From positions 1 through 42,009 of the forward strand of contig NZ_BSFQ01000049.1 of assembly GCF_027922425.1 (NCBI RefSeq): a stretch of 42,009 nucleotides of DNA, read 5' to 3'. The notes under the pieces are model-generated. The model was given only the letters and a program-made list of their open reading frames with translations. It ran no database searches and had not been told where the DNA came from. This document shows, piece after piece, positions 17,482 to 24,452 of this stretch. The stretch is from Pseudonocardia halophobica. Its GTDB lineage: Bacteria; Actinomycetota; Actinomycetes; Mycobacteriales; Pseudonocardiaceae. Position numbers and translations under genes: made by a program. Position 1 is the first letter of the stretch. Every line of letters starts with the position of its first letter.

Positions 17482-18804
17482 TCATCGGTCCACACCTCCC
17501 ATGACGGGGTCGATGCTCGCGACGGCGGCGATGACGTCGGCGACCATGCCGCCCTCGCTCATCGCCGGCATGGTCTGCAGGTTCACGAAGCTGGGGTCCC
17601 GGACGTGGACGCGCACCGGGCGCGTGCCGCCGTCGGACACGAGGTGGTAGCCCAGCTCGCCGCGCGGCGACTCGACGCACGAGTACACCTGCCCCGGCGG
17701 GACGTGGAAGCCCTCGGTGACCAGCTTGAAGTGGTGGATCAGGGACTCCATGGACTGCCCCATGATCTTGCGGACGTGCTCGAGCGAGTTGCCCATGCCG
17801 TCGCTGCCGATGGACAGCTGGGCGGGCCACGCGATCTTGCGGTCCTCGACCATCACCGGGCCGGGCTCGATCTTCTGCACGGCCTGCTCGATGATCCTGA
17901 TCGACTCGTGGATCTCGGCCACCCGCAGCCGGTAGCGGGCGTAGCAGTCCGCCTCGGTCGCCGTCGGGACCTCGAAGTCGAACTCCTCGTAGCAGGAGTA
18001 CGGCTCGATCTTGCGCTGGTCCCAGGGCAGGCCCGCGCTGCGCAGGATCGGGCCGGTGGCGCCGAGCGCCAGGCAGCCGTCGACCGGCAGGTACCCGACG
18101 CCCTCGAGGCGCTGCTTCCAGATCGGCTGGCCGGTGAGGAGCTTGTCGTAGTCGGGGAGGCGCGATTTCATCACCTTGACGAAATCGGTGACCTTCTCCT
18201 TCCAGTCCTCCGGCAGGTCCTGGGCGAGCCCGCCGGGCCGGATGTACGCGTGGTTCATCCGCAGCCCGGTCAGGTACTCGAGCAGGTGCAGGACCTCCTC
18301 GCGCTCGCGGAAGCCGGCCGTCATGCCGGTGAGCGCACCGAGCTCCATGCCGCCGGTCGCCAGGCACACCAGGTGCGAGCCGATCCGGTTGATCTCCATG
18401 AGCAGCACGCGGATCAGCTGCGCCCGCCGTGGGGCCTCCACCTCGAGCAGCTTCTCCACGCCGAGGCAGTACGCGGCCTCGTTGAACAGCGGCGCCAGGT
18501 AGTCCATGCGCGTCACGAACGTGACGCCCTGGGTCCAGTTCCGGTACTCGCAGTTCTTCTCGATGCCGGTGTGCAGGTAGCCGATCACCGACCGGGCCTG
18601 CGTCACCGTCTCGCCCTCGAGCTCCAGCACGAGCCGGAGCACGCCGTGCGTCGACGGGTGCTGCGGGCCCATGTTGATCACGATGCGGTCGTCGTGCTCG
18701 TCGGTGGACACGCTGTCCAGCAACGAGTCCCAGTCCCCGCCGGTGACCGTGTAGACGGTCCCCTCGGTGGTCTCCCGCGCCTCCGCGTACGGATCTGTGC
18801 TCAC
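17482..18804 (-). CDS. nuoD: NADH-quinone oxidoreductase subunit D (49-kDa)
   Basis: Peripheral-arm subunit of 440 residues that forms the quinone head-group site with NuoB. The diagnostic MGPQHPSTHGVLRL block is at about residue 45, and conserved ECRYN-type and GxPWDxR-type segments follow (NCEYRNWTQG, AGLPWDQRK). The GTG start at 18804 has a GGAGGG seven bases upstream. That ribosome site lies inside a duplicated copy of the nuoC 3' end, so nuoC and nuoD are now separated by 55 bases although most other junctions in the operon overlap. Confidence 0.96.
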   Translation of the reverse strand: MSTDPYAEARETTEGTVYTVTGGDWDSLLDSVSTDEHDDRIVINMGPQHPSTHGVLRLVLELEGETVTQARSVIGYLHTGIEKNCEYRNWTQGVTFVTRMDYLAPLFNEAAYCLGVEKLLEVEAPRRAQLIRVLLMEINRIGSHLVCLATGGMELGALTGMTAGFREREEVLHLLEYLTGLRMNHAYIRPGGLAQDLPEDWKEKVTDFVKVMKSRLPDYDKLLTGQPIWKQRLEGVGYLPVDGCLALGATGPILRSAGLPWDQRKIEPYSCYEEFDFEVPTATEADCYARYRLRVAEIHESIRIIEQAVQKIEPGPVMVEDRKIAWPAQLSIGSDGMGNSLEHVRKIMGQSMESLIHHFKLVTEGFHVPPGQVYSCVESPRGELGYHLVSDGGTRPVRVHVRDPSFVNLQTMPAMSEGGMVADVIAAVASIDPVMGGVDR

Positions 18805-18904
18805 GAGTACGCCCTCCGCTCGTCGCCTCGCAGCCGAGATCTCGGCGCCAGGAAGCCGTTCACGAGTACGCCCTCCGCTCGTCGGGCGGCGGTATCTCGG
18901 CGCC
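18801..18904 (-). repeat. Imperfect tandem duplication of the nuoC 3' end at the nuoC/nuoD junction
   Basis: Bases 18801-18825 and 18860-18884 are identical over 25 bases (period 59). A second matching stretch, 18839-18849 and 18894-18904, is offset by 55, so a small indel followed the duplication. One copy ends nuoC (…RRAYS, TGA at 18862-18860). The other provides the ribosome site and GTG of nuoD. The shared TCGTGA shows that both signals were once a single GTGA overlap. Confidence 0.88.
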
Positions 18905-19714
18905 CTTGTACTCCACGGGGATCCCGCCCAGCGGGTAGTCCTTGCGCTGCGGGTGGCCTTCCCAGTCGTCCGGCATGAGGATCCGGGTCAGCGCCGGGTG
19001 GCCGTCGAAGATCACGCCGAACATGTCCCAGGTCTCGCGCTCGTGCCAGTCCGCCGTCGGGTAGACCTCGACGACGCTCGGCACGTGCGGGTCGGCCACG
19101 TCGAGCGCGACCTCGAGCCGGATGCGCCGCCGGTGGGTCATCGACAGCAGCTGGTAGACGACGTGCAGCGGCTGGCGGACCTCGGCGCCGTCGGGCGCGG
19201 TGTAGTCCACGCCGGACACGCTCGAGCAGAGCTCGAAGCGCAGCGCCGGCTCGTCCCGCAGCAGCCGGCAGAGCTCGAGGATCCGCTCGCGCTCCACGTA
19301 GAACGTGATCTCGCCGCGGTCGATCGTGATCTGCCGGACCGCCGAGCGGGCGATCCCGTTGCGGTCCAGGGCATCGGCGAGCTCGTCGGCCAGCTCGTCG
19401 AACCAGCCGCCGTAGGGCCGCTCGGCGGGGGCCGGGGCATAGCCGGGCAGCGTGAGCCCGCCGAAGCCGGAGGTGTCGCCGGTGCCGCGGACACCGAACA
19501 TGCCGCGGCGCTCGCGGGTCGGGGCGAGCCGGGTGCCGCCCTCCGGCGAGGTGTCGGCCGCGCCGTCCGCGCTCTGCTCCACCTCGCCCTCGCGCGGCGG
19601 CTCGCCGCCGCGGGTGCGCTGCTCCTCGGTGGCCGCACCGCTCGCCTCGGCCGACGACTGCTTCCCGCCGGTGGGCTCCTGGTCGTCCTTGGACGTTCCC
19701 GTGGGTTCGGTCAT
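18860..19714 (-). CDS. nuoC: NADH-quinone oxidoreductase subunit C (30-kDa)
   Basis: Peripheral-arm subunit of complex I, 284 residues. The C-terminal part holds the 30-kDa signature: ETWDMFGVIFDGHPALTRIL, then WEGHPQRKDYPLGG. The first 90 or so residues are an acidic, Gly/Glu-rich, probably disordered extension (TEEQRTRGGEPPREG and similar) before the folded domain, as in other actinobacteria. ATG 19714 is used; the frame is open further upstream but only through nuoB. The last codons (PDERRAYS) are duplicated just downstream. Confidence 0.95.
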   Translation of the reverse strand: MTEPTGTSKDDQEPTGGKQSSAEASGAATEEQRTRGGEPPREGEVEQSADGAADTSPEGGTRLAPTRERRGMFGVRGTGDTSGFGGLTLPGYAPAPAERPYGGWFDELADELADALDRNGIARSAVRQITIDRGEITFYVERERILELCRLLRDEPALRFELCSSVSGVDYTAPDGAEVRQPLHVVYQLLSMTHRRRIRLEVALDVADPHVPSVVEVYPTADWHERETWDMFGVIFDGHPALTRILMPDDWEGHPQRKDYPLGGIPVEYKGAEIPPPDERRAYS

Positions 19715-19716
19715 CG

Positions 19717-20268
19717 CTACTTCTTCTTCGCGTACTTGACGGACGACGGGACCAGCTCCGTCTTGTGCCCGCTGGCGGCCAGCTCCGCGGCCCGCTTGCT
19801 GCCCAGCGGCTCGTCCATGATCTTCGCGTGGATCTTGAGGATCGCGTCCATGAGCATCTCCGGGCGCGGGGGGCAGCCGGGGAGGTACATGTCGACCGGC
19901 ACGACGTGGTCGACACCCTGCACGACCGCGTAGTTGTTGAACATCCCGCCGGAGCTGGCGCAGACGCCCATCGCCAGCACCCACCGGGGTTCGGGCATCT
20001 GGTCGTAGATCTGGCGCAGGACCGGCGCCATCTTGTTGCTCACCCGGCCGGCCACGATCATCAGGTCGGCCTGCCGGGGCGAGGCCCGGAAGACCTCCAT
20101 GCCGAACCGGGCCAGGTCGTAGCGCGGCGCACCGGTGGTCATCATCTCGATCGCACAGCAGGCCAGACCGAAGGTGGCGGGCCAGAGCGACGACTTGCGG
20201 GTCCAGTTGACCAGCTTCTCCACGCTGGTCAGCAGGACGCCGCTGGGCAGGTGCTCCTCGAGTCCCAT
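19717..20268 (-). CDS. nuoB: NADH-quinone oxidoreductase subunit B (cluster N2)
   Basis: Subunit of 183 residues that holds the terminal 4Fe-4S cluster N2, the direct electron donor to menaquinone. All four ligands are present: adjacent C37 and C38 in GLACCAIEMM, C103 in GVCASSGGMFNNYA, and C132 in PGCPPRPE. The ATG at 20268 lies ten bases after the nuoA stop. The Lys-rich C terminus is short and unremarkable. Confidence 0.97.
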   Translation of the reverse strand: MGLEEHLPSGVLLTSVEKLVNWTRKSSLWPATFGLACCAIEMMTTGAPRYDLARFGMEVFRASPRQADLMIVAGRVSNKMAPVLRQIYDQMPEPRWVLAMGVCASSGGMFNNYAVVQGVDHVVPVDMYLPGCPPRPEMLMDAILKIHAKIMDEPLGSKRAAELAASGHKTELVPSSVKYAKKK

Positions 20269-20278
20269 TCCGGTTCCC

Positions 20279-20644
20279 CTAGTTCCAGTCGAGGCCGCCG
20301 CGGCGCCACACGTACGCGTACGCGAAGCCCACGGTGACGATGAACAGGACGATCTCCACCAGGCCGAACAGGCCGAGCGCGTCCGCGTTCACGGCGAACG
20401 GGTAGAGGAAGACCATCTCGATGTCGAAGAGGATGAACAGCATCGCCGTGAGGTAGTAGGCGACCGGCATCCGGCCGGCACCCACCACCGGCTTCGGCGA
20501 GGGCTCGATCCCGCACTCGTAGGAGTCCAGCTTGGCGCGGTTGTACCGACGTGGCCCGACGTACGGGGCGGCCGTCACCGAGAACAGCGCGAACGCTCCC
20601 GCGAGGACGAACATCAGGAACAACGCGAGATAGGGATCGAGCAT
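20279..20644 (-). CDS. nuoA: NADH-quinone oxidoreductase subunit A
   Basis: First gene of the complex I operon, 121 residues with three transmembrane helices. The conserved loop YECGIEP and the helix segment FILFDIEMVFLYPFAV are intact. The ATG at 20644 follows GAAGG with seven bases of spacing. The operon promoter should lie between here and the upstream gene ending at 20783. Confidence 0.96.
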   Translation of the reverse strand: MLDPYLALFLMFVLAGAFALFSVTAAPYVGPRRYNRAKLDSYECGIEPSPKPVVGAGRMPVAYYLTAMLFILFDIEMVFLYPFAVNADALGLFGLVEIVLFIVTVGFAYAYVWRRGGLDWN

Positions 20645-20782
20645 CGTGCACCTTCGTTGTCTGCACTGCCGACTGGTCTGAACGTGGCGGTGGGTGACCC
20701 GGCCGGTCCGCGGCGTGACCCTACGTGTGCGGGGTCACGCCCGGGTGGTCAGGCCCGCCTTACCGGTCCCGGGCCTGGGATC
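20645..20782 (-). promoter_or_regulatory. Presumed nuo operon leader and promoter region
   Basis: 138 bases between the reductase stop and the nuoA start. Any nuo promoter should be here or inside the upstream gene, yet no clear TANNNT box with a -35 was found. No Rex-like site was found either, although nuo is a Rex target in some actinobacteria. The only strong structure is the inverted repeat at 20712-20741. Confidence 0.35.
20712..20741. terminator. Inverted repeat between the reductase gene and nuoA
   Basis: GGCGTGACCC at 20712-20721 pairs perfectly with GGGTCACGCC at 20732-20741 around a 10-base loop. It sits about 40 bases past the reductase stop, so a terminator for that gene is likely. 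Its arms contain GTGACC/GGTCAC half-sites, so an operator for nuo is an alternative. Confidence 0.55.
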
Positions 20783-22156
20783 TCAAAGGGCCGGGGTGAG
20801 CCGGGTCAACGCGCCGAGTATGCGGTCGCTCCACTCGCCCTCCTTCCGGTCGTGCGCGGTGGTCGGGTCGTCGTAGAGGTTGGCGAGCAGCTTGAGCAGG
20901 GCCTGCATCACCGACCGCCGCGGCAGCCCGTGCCGGGTGGCGACCCGCATGACGGTCGGGTTGCCGATCAGGCGGGCGGCGACGGTGCCGAGGCGGTAGT
21001 AGCGGCCGAGCGCCCGGCTGATCTCCCGCGGGTACGCGGCCAGTGCGGCCTCGCGGGAGTCGCCGGACCGGGCGAGGGCCTGCACCGCGCACCGGGCGGC
21101 CACCGTGGCCGACTCCATCGCGTAGGCGATGCCCTCGCCGTTGAGCGGGTTGACCATGCCCCCGGCGTCGCCGACGAGGAGCAGGCCGGGGCGGTAGTGC
21201 GGGGTCCGGTTGAAGCCCATCGGCAGCGCGGCGCCACCGATGCCGCCGACGGCGTTGTCCTCCCGGTAGCCCCACTCCTCCGGCAGACCGTCCAGCCAGG
21301 ACCGCAGCAGCGCCCGGTAGTCCCAGGAGCCGCCGGCCCTGCGGTCGGTGCCGAGGACGCCGAGCCCGACGTTCGAGGTGCCGTCGCCCATCCCGAAGAC
21401 CCAGCCGTAGCCGGGCAGGAGCCGCGGGTGCTCCGGGTCGGAGCGGTCCCAGATCTCGAGGTGGGTCTCGAGGTGGTCGTCGTGGGTGCGGGGGCTCTCG
21501 TAGTAGCGCCGGACGGCGACCCCGAGGGGCCTGCGGTCGTCCTTGGCGATGCCGAGCGAGAGCGCGACCCGCGCCGACACGCCGTCGCAGGCCAGGGTCA
21601 GCGGCGCGCGGTACGACACCGGCCGCTTCTCCGGCCCCTCGTGGCCCTCGACGCCCACGACCCGGCCGGTCCGCTCGTCGGCCACCGCGGCCGTGACCGT
21701 GGTGGCCTCGCGCAGCCGGGCGCCCTGCTTCTCCGCGTGCCGGACCAGCAGCTCGTCGAAGTCCTGGCGGGGGCGGACGGCGCCGAAGTCCGGGAAGCTC
21801 GCGAGCGTGGGCCAGGGCAGGTCGAGGCTCACCCCGCCGGCGACCACGCGCAGGCCGCGGTTGTGCAGCCAGCCGTTCCCCTCGGAGCAGTCGATGCCCA
21901 GGTCGATGATCTGCTTCATCCCGCGCGGGGTGAAGCCGTCGCCGCACACCTTGGGCCGGGGGAAGGTCGCCTTCTCCAGCACCAGCACGTCCAGGCCCGC
22001 GCGCGCGAGGTGGGCCGCGGCCGTCGAGCCCGCGGGTCCGGCGCCGACGACGAGCACGTCCGCGTCCGCCGTTCCCGCCGTGCGCCCGGCAGCACCTCGC
22101 GAGCCCGCGGCCTGCGGGGCCGCGGCGCCGTTGGTGGTGGGCTCGGGCGCCTGCAT
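20783..22156 (-). CDS. Geranylgeranyl-reductase-family FAD oxidoreductase (MenJ-like)
   Basis: FAD-dependent reductase of 457 residues. After an Ala-rich leader the FAD fold begins with DVLVVGAGPAGSTAAAHLARAG (about residues 30-51), and a second flavin motif, LLVGDAGGMVNPLNGEGIAYAMES, lies near 300. The VCGDGFTPRG segment is typical of the geranylgeranyl reductase family. In Mycobacterium a related enzyme (MenJ) saturates one isoprene unit of menaquinone; the position between menG and nuo supports that role here, but it is inferred. ATG 22156 is chosen because a near-perfect AAGGAG is four bases upstream. An in-frame ATG at 22228 would place the operator-like palindromes in coding sequence. 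Confidence 0.88.
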   Translation of the reverse strand: MQAPEPTTNGAAAPQAAGSRGAAGRTAGTADADVLVVGAGPAGSTAAAHLARAGLDVLVLEKATFPRPKVCGDGFTPRGMKQIIDLGIDCSEGNGWLHNRGLRVVAGGVSLDLPWPTLASFPDFGAVRPRQDFDELLVRHAEKQGARLREATTVTAAVADERTGRVVGVEGHEGPEKRPVSYRAPLTLACDGVSARVALSLGIAKDDRRPLGVAVRRYYESPRTHDDHLETHLEIWDRSDPEHPRLLPGYGWVFGMGDGTSNVGLGVLGTDRRAGGSWDYRALLRSWLDGLPEEWGYREDNAVGGIGGAALPMGFNRTPHYRPGLLLVGDAGGMVNPLNGEGIAYAMESATVAARCAVQALARSGDSREAALAAYPREISRALGRYYRLGTVAARLIGNPTVMRVATRHGLPRRSVMQALLKLLANLYDDPTTAHDRKEGEWSDRILGALTRLTPAL

Positions 22157-22164
22157 TCCGCTCC

Positions 22165-22182
22165 TTGTGAACTGGTTCACGA
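22165..22182. promoter_or_regulatory. Rex-like operator, proximal site
   Basis: TTGTGAACTGGTTCACGA fits the published Rex consensus TTGTGAAN4TTCACAA at 13 of 14 fixed positions. It starts nine bases before the reductase ATG and overlaps the ribosome site, so binding would block expression. Rex is the NADH/NAD+-sensing repressor of respiratory genes in actinobacteria. Binding is inferred; another dimeric repressor with GTGAA half-sites is possible. Confidence 0.6.
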
Positions 22183-22187
22183 GGTTC

Positions 22188-22205
22188 TTGTGAACTGTTT
22201 CACGA
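22188..22205. promoter_or_regulatory. Rex-like operator, distal site
   Basis: TTGTGAACTGTTTCACGA also fits the Rex consensus at 13 of 14 fixed positions. Together with the proximal site it forms a 23-base tandem direct repeat, 22165-22187 and 22188-22210, identical at 21 of 23 bases. The spacing of 23 bases is close to two helical turns. Confidence 0.6.
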
Positions 22206-22280
22206 AGTTCGGCGGGATGTCCAGGCACCCCCGACCGATCGGGTCGCGAGCTGGGGAACGATCAGCGGGAAGATCGGCGA

Positions 22281-22395
22281 GGCCCCCGCGAGCCGGGGGC
22301 TGGGCTCCCGCGAGTCGGGGGCTGGGCTCCCGCGAGTCGGGGGCTGGGCTCACGCAAGTCGGGAGTTGGGCTCCGGGGAGTCGGGGAGCTGCGCC
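22281..22395. repeat. 22-base-period tandem array, reverse orientation (array 2)
   Basis: Core CGCGAGTC or a one- or two-base variant begins at 22287, 22309, 22331, 22353 and 22375, exactly 22 bases apart. The unit reads CCCGCGAGTCGGGGGCTGGG plus two bases. It is the reverse complement of the family in array 1 and lies upstream of the reductase operators. Confidence 0.85.
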
Positions 22396-22460
22396 CCGGC
22401 GGGTTGATCAGGTGGCGCGACGCCACGGTGGAGAGGGACGGGCGTCGTCGGGGCGGAGCG

Positions 22461-22548
22461 GCACACCTGCAGGAACCATCGGCACACCCGGGCGAGCGCG
22501 GCACACCCGCCGAGCGCCGTCGCACACCCGGAAGGTCAGCCGCACAGG
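22461..22548. repeat. Degenerate GCACACC repeat, about 20-base period
   Basis: GCACACC occurs at 22461, 22482, 22501 and 22522, with GCACAGG at 22542: spacings of 21, 19, 21 and 20. The bases between copies are not conserved. The function is unknown, and low-complexity drift is possible. Confidence 0.5.
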
Positions 22549-22627
22549 GCGTCGACGAGGTGTGAGCGGCGCGAACGGTTGTGCGCGCAGGAGGAGAGCC
22601 GGGCGGAAGCCCACCAGGGGCTCGGGC

Positions 22628-22714
22628 GTCAGACGGGCCTGGCGGCGCAGTCGCTCGTCGGGTGGGCTTGCGGGCGAAGTCGGTCGTCAGGCGGGCTTGG
22701 TGGCGCGGTGCAGG
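22628..22714 (-). repeat. Threefold 29-base repeat including the menG 3' end
   Basis: Copies start at 22628, 22657 and 22686, exactly 29 bases apart; neighbouring copies match at about 70 percent of bases. The copy at 22686 includes the menG stop and codes …RATKPA. The two downstream copies are past the stop and are diverged, noncoding duplicates. Confidence 0.6.
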
Positions 22715-23379
22715 GCGACGGCCCCGCCGGCGAGGTCGCGCCAGGCCACGCGGGACCACCCGGCGCCCGCGATGATCTCCGCGAGCCGGCGTTGGGGGTG
22801 CCAGTCGAGGATCGAGTCGCTCAGGTACGTGTAGGCCTCGGGGTTCGACGAGACCCGGCGCGCGATCGCCGGGAGGACCCGGCGCAGCACCACGTCCTGG
22901 TAGGCGACGCGGTACGGCGTCCACGTCGGGGTGCCGAACTCGCACACCACGAGACGCCCGCCGGGCCGGGTGACGCGGGCGAGCTCGGCGAGGGCGCGTG
23001 CGGTGTCGGCGACGTTGCGGAGGCCGAAGCTGATGGTGACGGCGTCGAAGGCGTCGTCGGCGAAGGGCAGGTGCAGGGCGTCGGCGGCGACCTTGGGCAC
23101 CGGGCGCTGCGCCCCGGCCTTCAGCATCCCGAGGGAGAAGTCGGCCGCGACGGTCCACGCCCCGGACTTCGCCAGCTCGACCGTCGACACCGCGGTCCCG
23201 GCGGCCAGGTCCAGCACCCGCTGACCGGGCCGCAGCTCCAGGGCCTCCCGGGTCAACCGCCGCCAGCGCCGGTCCTGCCCGGCGGTGAGGACGGTGTTGG
23301 TGAGGTCGTACCGCCGCGCGACGTCGTCGAACATCGCCGCGACGTCGTGCGGGTCCTTGTCGAGCTCGGCCCTGCCCAC
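22687..23379 (-). CDS. menG: Demethylmenaquinone methyltransferase
   Basis: SAM-dependent methyltransferase of the UbiE/MenG family, 230 residues, that methylates demethylmenaquinone in the last ring step of menaquinone synthesis. Conserved features: MFDDVARRYDLTN near the N terminus, the SAM-binding motif VLDLAAGTAVSTVEL, DALHLPFADDAFDAVTISFGLRNV, and PGGRLVVCEFGTP. GTG at 23379 is the start: a TAGGGT box ends exactly seven bases before it, which fits a leaderless message. The gene lies between two repeat arrays and shares orientation with the reductase and nuo genes. Confidence 0.95.
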   Translation of the reverse strand: MGRAELDKDPHDVAAMFDDVARRYDLTNTVLTAGQDRRWRRLTREALELRPGQRVLDLAAGTAVSTVELAKSGAWTVAADFSLGMLKAGAQRPVPKVAADALHLPFADDAFDAVTISFGLRNVADTARALAELARVTRPGGRLVVCEFGTPTWTPYRVAYQDVVLRRVLPAIARRVSSNPEAYTYLSDSILDWHPQRRLAEIIAGAGWSRVAWRDLAGGAVALHRATKPA

Positions 23380-23386
23380 AGCGGGA

Positions 23387-23392
23387 ACCCTA
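23387..23392 (-). promoter_or_regulatory. -10 box of a leaderless menG transcript
   Basis: TAGGGT on the minus strand, then seven bases, then the menG GTG. This spacing places transcription start on the start codon. Confidence 0.6.
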
Positions 23393-23789
23393 CGGCCCCG
23401 CCCCTGCGTCCCGCCCGTGGGCCGGAGGGCGGCCGGCCCCGATTCACAGAAGCCCACACCCCGACTCGCGGAACCTCACACCCTGACTCGCGGAGCAGGA
23501 ACTCCCGACTCGCGGTGCAGGAACTCCCGACTCGCGGTGCAGGAACTCCCGACTCGCGGAGCAGGAACTCCCGACTCGCGGTGCAGGAACTCCCGACTCG
23601 CGGAGCGACAGCTATCCGCCCGCGAGTCGGGAGTTCTGGGGCCGCGAGTCGCGAATTCTGGGATCGCGAGTCGGGAGCTGTGCGAGTCGGGGTCTCCGCG
23701 CTCGCGAGTCGGGACCTCACCCCCTGCGAGTCGCGCCCACCCCCGACTCCCGAGTCGGCACTTTCGCTCACCGAGTCGGCGATGTCGGG
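23393..23789. other. Gene-free stretch between menG and the hypothetical gene at 23790
   Basis: No credible gene is seen. Most of it is the repeat array described separately. Its right end (23741-23758) also holds a short GACTC/GAGTC palindrome. Frames here are repeat-derived and rich in Arg and Ser. Confidence 0.7.
23463..23773. repeat. 22-base-period array with an inverted second half (array 3)
   Basis: Forward cores GACTCGCG start at 23463, 23485, 23507, 23529, 23551, 23573 and 23595, all 22 bases apart. Reverse cores (CGCGAGTC or TGCGAGTC) follow at 23621, 23643, 23665, 23681, 23703 and 23725, mostly 22 apart with one 16-base step. The forward unit is about CCCGACTCGCGGTGCAGGAA plus two bases. 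The two halves face each other around 23608-23620 and could form a very long hairpin or cruciform. Confidence 0.9.
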
Positions 23790-24365
23790 TCAGCGGGGGT
23801 GGGGGATGGCGCGGAGGGCGGTGCGGAGGCCCTCGAGGTACTCGGCGCGGGTGCGAGCGGCGAGGGCGTCCCACTCCCCCTCCGGCACCGAGAGCGGGCC
23901 GTCCGAGCCGAGGTAGGCGCCCATCCCGTGCAGCGCGATCCAGCGGTGGTCGTAGGCGTGCTGGGTGCGGCGGTCCCAGGCCACGGCGCGGATCACCGTG
24001 CGCCGCAACCGCTCGGGGTCGGTGAAGGCGAAGCGGTTGATGGGGCCGCCGAAGCGCTGATTGAGGGCGTCGACGGCGGCAGCAGCGGTCGCGTCGGTGC
24101 AGCGGCGGGCGTCGAACCGGGCGCGGACCTGCCCGGCGTAGAACCAGAAGGCGGCGTCGGCGGGACGGCCCTGGTCGAGCAGTACCTCGGACAGCGCGTA
24201 CAGCACGGGCGGCGCGACGCGCTCCGGCTCGAGCTGGACCAGCTCCGCCACCCGCCGCCGGACGTCCGGGTCGGCGTCGAGGAGGCCGGCGATCGCGTCG
24301 CGGGCCAGGGCGGTGTCGATCGTCGCGTGCTCGCCGGTGGGCTCGACCACCACGGTCCTGTTCAT
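23790..24365 (-). CDS. Hypothetical protein, helical, TPR-like
   Basis: Soluble protein of 191 residues, no family recognised with confidence. It is mostly helical. The segment LYALSEVLLDQGRPADAAFWFYAGQVRARFDARR looks like one tetratricopeptide-style helix pair, and RFGGPINRFAFTDPERLRRTVIRAVAWDRRTQHAYDHRW follows. No signal peptide, membrane helix or catalytic motif is seen. ATG 24365 is preferred (GAGG nine bases upstream); a GTG start at 24392 has GGAG directly adjacent and is less likely. It diverges from the beta-lactamase gene with 87 bases between the starts. Confidence 0.7.
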   Translation of the reverse strand: MNRTVVVEPTGEHATIDTALARDAIAGLLDADPDVRRRVAELVQLEPERVAPPVLYALSEVLLDQGRPADAAFWFYAGQVRARFDARRCTDATAAAAVDALNQRFGGPINRFAFTDPERLRRTVIRAVAWDRRTQHAYDHRWIALHGMGAYLGSDGPLSVPEGEWDALAARTRAEYLEGLRTALRAIPHPR

Positions 24366-24439
24366 GTCCGTGAGCCTCGCCCGCACGACCACCTCCGGGC
24401 ATCCGTGACTCTACGGAGGACGGAGCGTGCGCGGCCGCC

Positions 24440-24445
24440 TACCGT
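24440..24445 (+). promoter_or_regulatory. -10 box of a leaderless beta-lactamase transcript
   Basis: TACCGT, then seven bases, then the ATG at 24453. No ribosome site precedes the ATG, which supports a leaderless message. Confidence 0.55.
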
Positions 24446-24452
24446 GCGTCAC

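Larger units (their letters stand above)
22211..22686. other. Gene-free stretch between the reductase and menG, filled with short repeats
   Basis: No credible gene is seen. Open frames across it are Arg/Pro-rich shadows. It holds three separate repeat sets: the 22-base-period family at 22281-22395, a GCACACC series at 22461-22548, and degenerate copies of the menG 3' end at 22628-22714. The reductase promoter should lie near 22210-22260, but no clear box was identified. Confidence 0.6.

Noticed and set aside
18860..18904. Frameshift at the nuoC end
   Set aside because: Both genes are intact and full length; the repeated bases are a duplication, not a sequencing or frame error.
22262..23158. 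298-codon minus-strand frame over menG and the repeats
   Set aside because: Overlaps menG out of frame; its sequence derives from the repeat arrays.
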